The position numbers and the translations under genes are program-made. DNA of 64,000 nucleotides, taken from NCBI GenBank assembly GCA_031002005.1, contig CM061921.1, positions 143,749,283 to 143,813,282 of the forward strand, in the 5' to 3' direction. Below are positions 59,409 to 64,000 of the stretch, piece after piece. Within the stretch, counting starts at the first letter, position 1. Each line of letters opens with the position of its first letter. The stretch comes from Vandiemenella viatica (Eukaryota > Arthropoda > Insecta > Orthoptera > Morabidae). The notes under the pieces are model-generated. The model made no database searches. It worked only from the letters and a program-made list of their open reading frames with translations, and had not been told where the DNA came from.

Positions 59409-59655
59409 AAAGCGTGGTGGTGTAACGGTTAGCGTTCTGGCCTCGCATTCGGGAGGACGCCGATTCGTCTCCCTGTCCGGGCATCTAGATTTGGGTTTTC
59501 GATGGTTTCCCAAATCACTCCAGGCAAATGCCGGGATGCTTCCTTCAAAAGGCCATGGCCGAATTCCTTCCCTTTCCTTTCCCCCCATCCTTTCCCGACT
59601 CTAAAGACCTCACTGTTAAGAGGCGTTAAGCAGTTTAAAAAAAAAATAAAAAAAC
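59409..59655 (+). mobile_element. tRNA-derived SINE, second tail subtype
   Basis: Head AAGCGTGGTGGTGTAACGG, a damaged B box (CCGATTCGTCTCCC near 59460), body AAATCACTCCAGGCAAATG. The 3' part reads CTAAAGACCTCACTGTTAAG, then AGGCGTTAAGCAGTT and an A-rich tail, as in the 15178 and 23545 copies. Confidence 0.9.
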
Positions 59656-60229
59656 ATTAGAAACTGGTATTATGATGTGACCTTCAGGCTTTTGAAATGC
59701 ATAAAGTGCACGCGTTCTCTTTGGTGATCATAAAACTCTTGCAAAAGCCCTGAAAAAATGAAAAGGTAGCACATCGAAACAAATGTATAATTTTCAGACC
59801 GGTAGTATATTGAGTCATTTCTAAATAGAATGTCTGCATGAACTGATGAAATTAGCAGTAAGAGGCTGTCTGAAAATATAGACATCGTAAAAAAAAAAAT
59901 AATAATACAGTAAATGGGTTCATTATCACCTAGAAAGCGATAAGTATTGCGTGTTTGTCATGTCACAGCAAGTTTATTTGGACTGCCAATATACCCTTAG
60001 TGGTCATTCGTGACACCAACGCCCTGTTTAACACCTCGTGAAATGAACGGTAATGCACTGCGTGATGTTGAACGCTGACCTGCATTATTGACACAGCTCG
60101 TTTTGTGATTATATTCCTTGAAATAACTGCTCTTAAACATTTTCTGTGCAGTGAAACCACTTCCACATATTGGTTTCGTCACATCGTCCCATACAAGGTT
60201 ATTGGGCATCTGGAAGCCTTAAAATTTGC
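59656..60229. other. No gene recognised
   Basis: Two overlapping minus-strand frames around 59963-60209 show no domain. An A-run lies near 59889-59899. Confidence 0.35.
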
Positions 60230-60465
60230 ACCGAGCGTGGTGGGGGAGCGGTAACGCTCTGTCCTCGCATCCGGGAGGACACGGGTTCGAATCCCCATCC
60301 TGATATACAGCTTTGGGTCTTCCGTGGATTCCCGAAACCACATCAGGCAAATATAGGAATGGTTCGTTGAAAAAGGCCTTAGTTGAATTCCATCCTGTTC
60401 CTTGCTTTCAGTCCTTTTCCGCCTGTAATGACGTCGACGAGATGTAAAACCATAACAAAAAAATT
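60230..60465 (+). mobile_element. tRNA-derived SINE, full length, diverged
   Basis: Head CACCGAGCGTGGTGGGGGAG, B box GGGTTCGAATCCCC near 60284. The body is more diverged than average (ACCACATCAGGCAAATATAG), and the 3' block is shortened to GACGTCGACGAGATG. Confidence 0.85.
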
Positions 60466-61600
60466 AACATTCGTTCTACATTCCAGCATATATGGACAAA
60501 CCAGTTTCGCTTCACAACAAATAACTTAGCGCCTTCTTTGCTGTTCATCCAACTTTCAACATTTAGTATAGAAACATCAACATTAAATTATTTTAGAATA
60601 ACCCTGTAATTAGTCATAATTATCCCTCGTAGTGAATAATCACTAAATGAAAGTTATAGTCTTTAATCTGGCCAGTAGTATACTTGCAGTGCTATTAATA
60701 TGAATTAAGTGGCATTTTAAATTCTGATGGCTAAAGGATGTGAAAGAAATTATGAGTGCAGGACCTGGAAACACGTGATTGATCTTCTGAAATGTGGATC
60801 TTGTGATGGAAGACCACGGCACTGCAATAGGGGAAGCAATTATTCTTTGCAGGAGCAAATCCTCGTTTCCCAAAACTGTGCGAGACAACAAATTCACGTC
60901 TGAGACTTGCTGAACCGCGTACAAAGCTTGGATAGGTGAATGATCGAAAAGGGCGATAACACCTGGAATACATGGAGTAATGATACCTTTAGAACTTCCC
61001 TACGGCTGTACATAACGCAACGGACCTGAAGATGCACTGTATCAGTCGACCCTTCGTTAAGGAATTGATGTAGTTTTTGTAAAATGTTCTGCTCAGCATG
61101 ATACTCAGGCAATGTGTGTTTTCAATGTTATAAGCATAAAAAGGTTTGGAAACGAAAGTATTCACAGGCATAAACTCTTAGTGATTTACGAAAAAGAAGT
61201 CATGACACAGCCCAGAAGTGTTTGGGAAAAATGTATCAAGAGTTGTATCATGTGGAAAACCGCAGCTTCCGTAAGTTATTGACGTATATCTTCACAGTCT
61301 GTTGCGGGAACAAAGTGTTTTCTAATGTAAGCAGGTTTACTGGACTGGGTTTAAAATAACAGCCTCACCAATAAAGTTCCGGATTGGTTTTGATCGGTGA
61401 ATTACAACCCAACTATATAGATACCGGGGGTGTACAGATTGTATCGTGACTGGAGTTTTTATTTAAGATACAGCCAGTACCACTGAGAAGAATAAGTATA
61501 GTTGACTCAAACTTCTACCGAGCTGGAAAACTCTGCGATTGTCCGTAGTCTTTGCAGCAACAGTGACAAAGTTGTTTTCACAATGAGGAAACTTTTCAGA
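60466..61600. other. No gene recognised
   Basis: Minus-strand frames near 60643-60973 and 60894-61171 overlap in different phases and lack recognisable features. Confidence 0.35.
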
Positions 61601-61850
61601 ACTTTTTGTTTCTACTTATGGCTTTACGCCCCGTCAATGTCGAGGTCATTAGAGGCGGGAAAAGACTGCGTACAAGGAACGAAGAAGGAATTCGGTCTTT
61701 GCCTTTTGAAGGAAGCATCCCGGAATTCGCCTGGAGTGATTTGGGGAAACCATCAAAAACCCCAAATCTGGATGCCTGGAGGGGATTCGAATCCACGTCC
61801 TCCCGAATGCGAGGCCAGAACATTACAGCTCACCCAGCACGCTCCGTTTT
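61601..61850 (-). mobile_element. tRNA-derived SINE, full length, likely 8-bp duplication
   Basis: Minus-strand 3' block (TTTACGCCCCGTCAATGTCG), GGAATTCGG, CGCCTGGAGTGATTTGGGG, B box complement GATTCGAATCCACG near 61784 and head complement CACCCAGCACGCTCCG. TTTTCAGA occurs at 61593-61600 and 61851-61858. Confidence 0.88.
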
Positions 61851-61858
61851 TTTTCAGA

Positions 61859-62336
61859 TCTGATTAAATGGCAGCAAAGTCAGTATGGATTGAGCTAAGA
61901 GCTAACAAACGTGCTCCAAGAAGGCTGCTCTAGCTACCATATGACAGCAACGCGACAGTGGAGAACAATCCACAACACACTTCAAGCGCGCCCGCACAGA
62001 GCCCCTGGCATGTGGTTGGAGACGGACACTGCACGTGAATCTGTAGAGTGTACGCGACATTCGATCAGCAAAGATAATCAGAGCATGATGAAGACGCTAA
62101 AAACCATTCGTCGGCTTACCAGAGAAAGTTATTTAGCATCAAAACGTCGTTAAAGTATCCACATGTTCAATAATTGGTTTTATCTTTTTCTTAGCATATC
62201 GCTTATTTGGCCGAAGTGACATGGTGACAGAGCTTTGATTGCTTTTGTCTTCCGCCTAAAGTGTCGCAATCAGTTTGCATAATGTGCGTAGCGTTCCGCA
62301 TGTGAGCAGACACACTCCATCATAAAATTAAATATA
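61859..62336. other. No gene recognised
   Basis: The 80-codon frame at 61911-62153 shows no domain. This DNA is the left flank of the next transposon. Confidence 0.35.
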
Positions 62337-63628
62337 CAGGGATAGTCAAAATGATTGTAGCGATTTCACTATTTTTCTTTTGGCTGTCCTATTATGGGTA
62401 CGATGATGGGGTTTGCTGTTATAAGACAAGTGGCTCTCCAAATTTTGATTGCACTAAAGCAAGCATCCCGTGGTGGCCGCAAGAGAGCAAGATGGATGAA
62501 AGTGAAAAGCGTACGTTGTACTCGAATTTCATTCGTCTCAGTCTGTGGTAACTGTTCAGCGACACCTTAGAACAAAGTATGACAAGAATCCCCCGCATGC
62601 TAACACCATTCGGCGTTGGTATCAACAGTTTAAAGCCACGGGATGCCTTAGAATAGGTAAAACAACGGGTCGCCCTCCTGTGTCTGAAGAAACCGTTGAG
62701 CTTGTGCGCACCAGTTACGGTCGTAGCCCACAGAAGTCTACTCCTCGAGTGAGCAGGGAATTAGGTATTCCACATAAGACCGTTTGGAGAATCCTACGTA
62801 AGCGACTGTGTATGAAGCCTTACAGGTTCCAGTTGCTACAAGCACTGTCGCACAACGATGAAGTGCGTCGTTTTCAATTCTGTGCCCAATGTCTAGAACA
62901 AGACGAAACATTCGCAGAAAAACTTATGTTTAGTGATGAGGCCACTTTTCATGTGAGAGGAAAAGTAAACAGGCACAACGTGACCATTTGTGCAGCACGT
63001 TCGTGACCCCCAAAGTGAACGTGTTTTGCGCGATCGCACGAAAGAAAGTTTATGGACCTTTTTTTCTTTAATGAGGTGACGATCACAGGGAAAATATTTC
63101 TGCAAATGTTGCAGAATTGGCTCATGCCACTTCTGGAAGCTGACAGTGAAGATTTCATTTTCCAGAAGGGCGTTGCTCCTCTCCATTTTTCTCTAGTTGT
63201 CCGTAATTTCCTAAACACCCAGATTCGAAACAGATGGATTGGTCGTGTTGGGGAAGCTGATCGTCAGCTGATGTCATGGCCTCCTCGTTCCCCTGACCTA
63301 ACCCCCTGCGACTTCTTCGTTTGGGGTTTCGTAAAAGACACAGAGTTCGTGCCACCAGTACCAGTTGATCTGCCAGACTTGCGGGTTCGCATCACCAATG
63401 AATTTGCTCTCATTGACAGAGACATGCTGCACCAGATATGGGAAGAACTCCATTATAGACTTGATGTGTGCAGAGTCACAAAAGGTGCACATATTGAGCA
63501 TCTGTAGACGCTCAAAAAAAAAAAAAATCATAGTTTGTTTATATATCTGTGTAATCTTGTAAGTATATGTCAAATAATAAATCTGTAGTAATTTTCTGAA
63601 ATCACTGCAATCATTTTGACTAGCCCTG
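62337..63628 (+). mobile_element. DDxD Tc1/mariner-superfamily transposon, complete ends
   Basis: CAGGGATAGTCAAAATGATT at 62337 and, inward from 63628, CAGGGCTAGTCAAAATGATT form a 32-bp inverted pair with three mismatches. TA lies at 62335-62336 and 63629-63630. Length is 1292 bp, close to what a single-transposase element needs, so no large deletion is likely. Confidence 0.92.
62492..63507 (+). pseudogene. DDxD transposase, frameshifted, catalytic Asp replaced
   Basis: The ATG at 62492 (MDESEKRTLYSNFIRLSL) is followed by a one-base shift near 62545. The HTH region continues VQRHLRTKYDKNPPHANTIR, RWYQQFKATGCL, GRPPVSEETVELV. The first catalytic Asp is in KLMFSDEATFHVRG. Another frameshift lies between 63003 and 63060. 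Where the second Asp is expected (pattern QDGAPPH) the sequence reads QKGVAPLHF, so Asp appears replaced. The third is in RSPDLTPCDFFVWGFVKD. The gap between second and third positions is 46 residues, longer than the 41 of the 2812-3753 protein because of an insertion after RWIGRVG. It ends KGAHIEHL. Confidence 0.9.
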
Positions 63629-63630
63629 TA

Positions 63631-64000
63631 TTTGCGTGAAGCTGAACGTGTAGCTAGTGAGGACAATATCGATAACGGTGGCTGGTTGCATTTCTGAGTG
63701 TGACCTTGGGGGCTCGCAAGCGAGAGGAATGTGGCTACCGCAAGGGAGGGTGAGGACTGCGTGCATGGTCACGTGATTGCAAGGTGAGTGGGGATTGGTG
63801 CGTGGACCGGCCCGGAGCGGCTAATTCTTACGTGGTTTTGTCTCACTTGTGTACTATGGTGAAGCCGAGCAGACGTGTTGAAACGGTGGTCTCCGACGAC
63901 GGACAGTTTTTTGCCGGCAATTGTTGGTTCAAGCGCTTAGCTACGACTTCAGTGAAATGCTGGCTGGCTAAGCATTTTAAAATAAAGGCATCACGTCGGC
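63631..64000. other. GC-richer end of window, unassigned
   Basis: Composition changes to GC-richer after 63660. TTGGGGGCTCG at 63706-63716 resembles the start of a tRNA-Pro primer-binding site and could mark an LTR element running off the window, but no LTR pair or gag frame can be seen. AATAAA occurs near 63981. Confidence 0.25.

Overview
The window looks like a stretch of arthropod nuclear DNA, most probably insect. It is AT-rich, has no dense coding and no bacterial or organellar layout, and almost everything recognisable is a transposable-element relic: Tc1/mariner superfamily transposons, a CR1/L2-like LINE family whose 3' end runs into a GTAGAT-type microsatellite, and about 18 copies of one tRNA-derived SINE. 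The SINE and the LINE tail remind me of Polyneoptera (grasshopper or stick-insect type genomes), but that is an impression that cannot be proved from the sequence. I see no convincing host protein-coding gene, no rRNA, no intact tRNA gene and no CRISPR array.

Layout. 1-10 kb: tRNA-like repeats, the 3' end of an RTE/Jockey-type LINE, a complete-ended DD41D transposon (2004-4160) with 275-bp inverted repeats and an internal 41-bp minisatellite, then SINEs. 10-24 kb: a decayed 2.3-kb CR1-like LINE on the minus strand with 86-bp tandem repeats upstream, a second LINE 3' end, a mariner relic and two non-autonomous hAT-type elements. 24-31 kb: two mariners and one Tc1-like element, all internally deleted, plus a LINE relic. 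31-39 kb: mostly AT-rich unassigned DNA with a large imperfect palindrome. 39.5-41 kb: a mariner interrupted by another transposon. 43-50 kb: a MITE-like deletion derivative, SINEs, LINE ends and a 207-bp tandem duplication. 50.9-56.7 kb: a fragment resembling arthropod double-jelly-roll proteins, then a Tc1-like element that has been invaded by a nearly full-length CR1-like LINE and by a DD36E element. 57-64 kb: SINEs, a LINE relic and a DDxD transposon with intact ends.

No gene pathway operates here. The biology is mobilisation and decay: LINE copies could have supplied the machinery that moved the SINEs (target-site duplications and 5' truncation are visible), and every transposase or reverse transcriptase reading frame I could follow carries at least one stop, frameshift or deletion. 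The two nested insertions, the palindrome, the rearranged repeat family and the capsid-like fossil are the observations most worth following.
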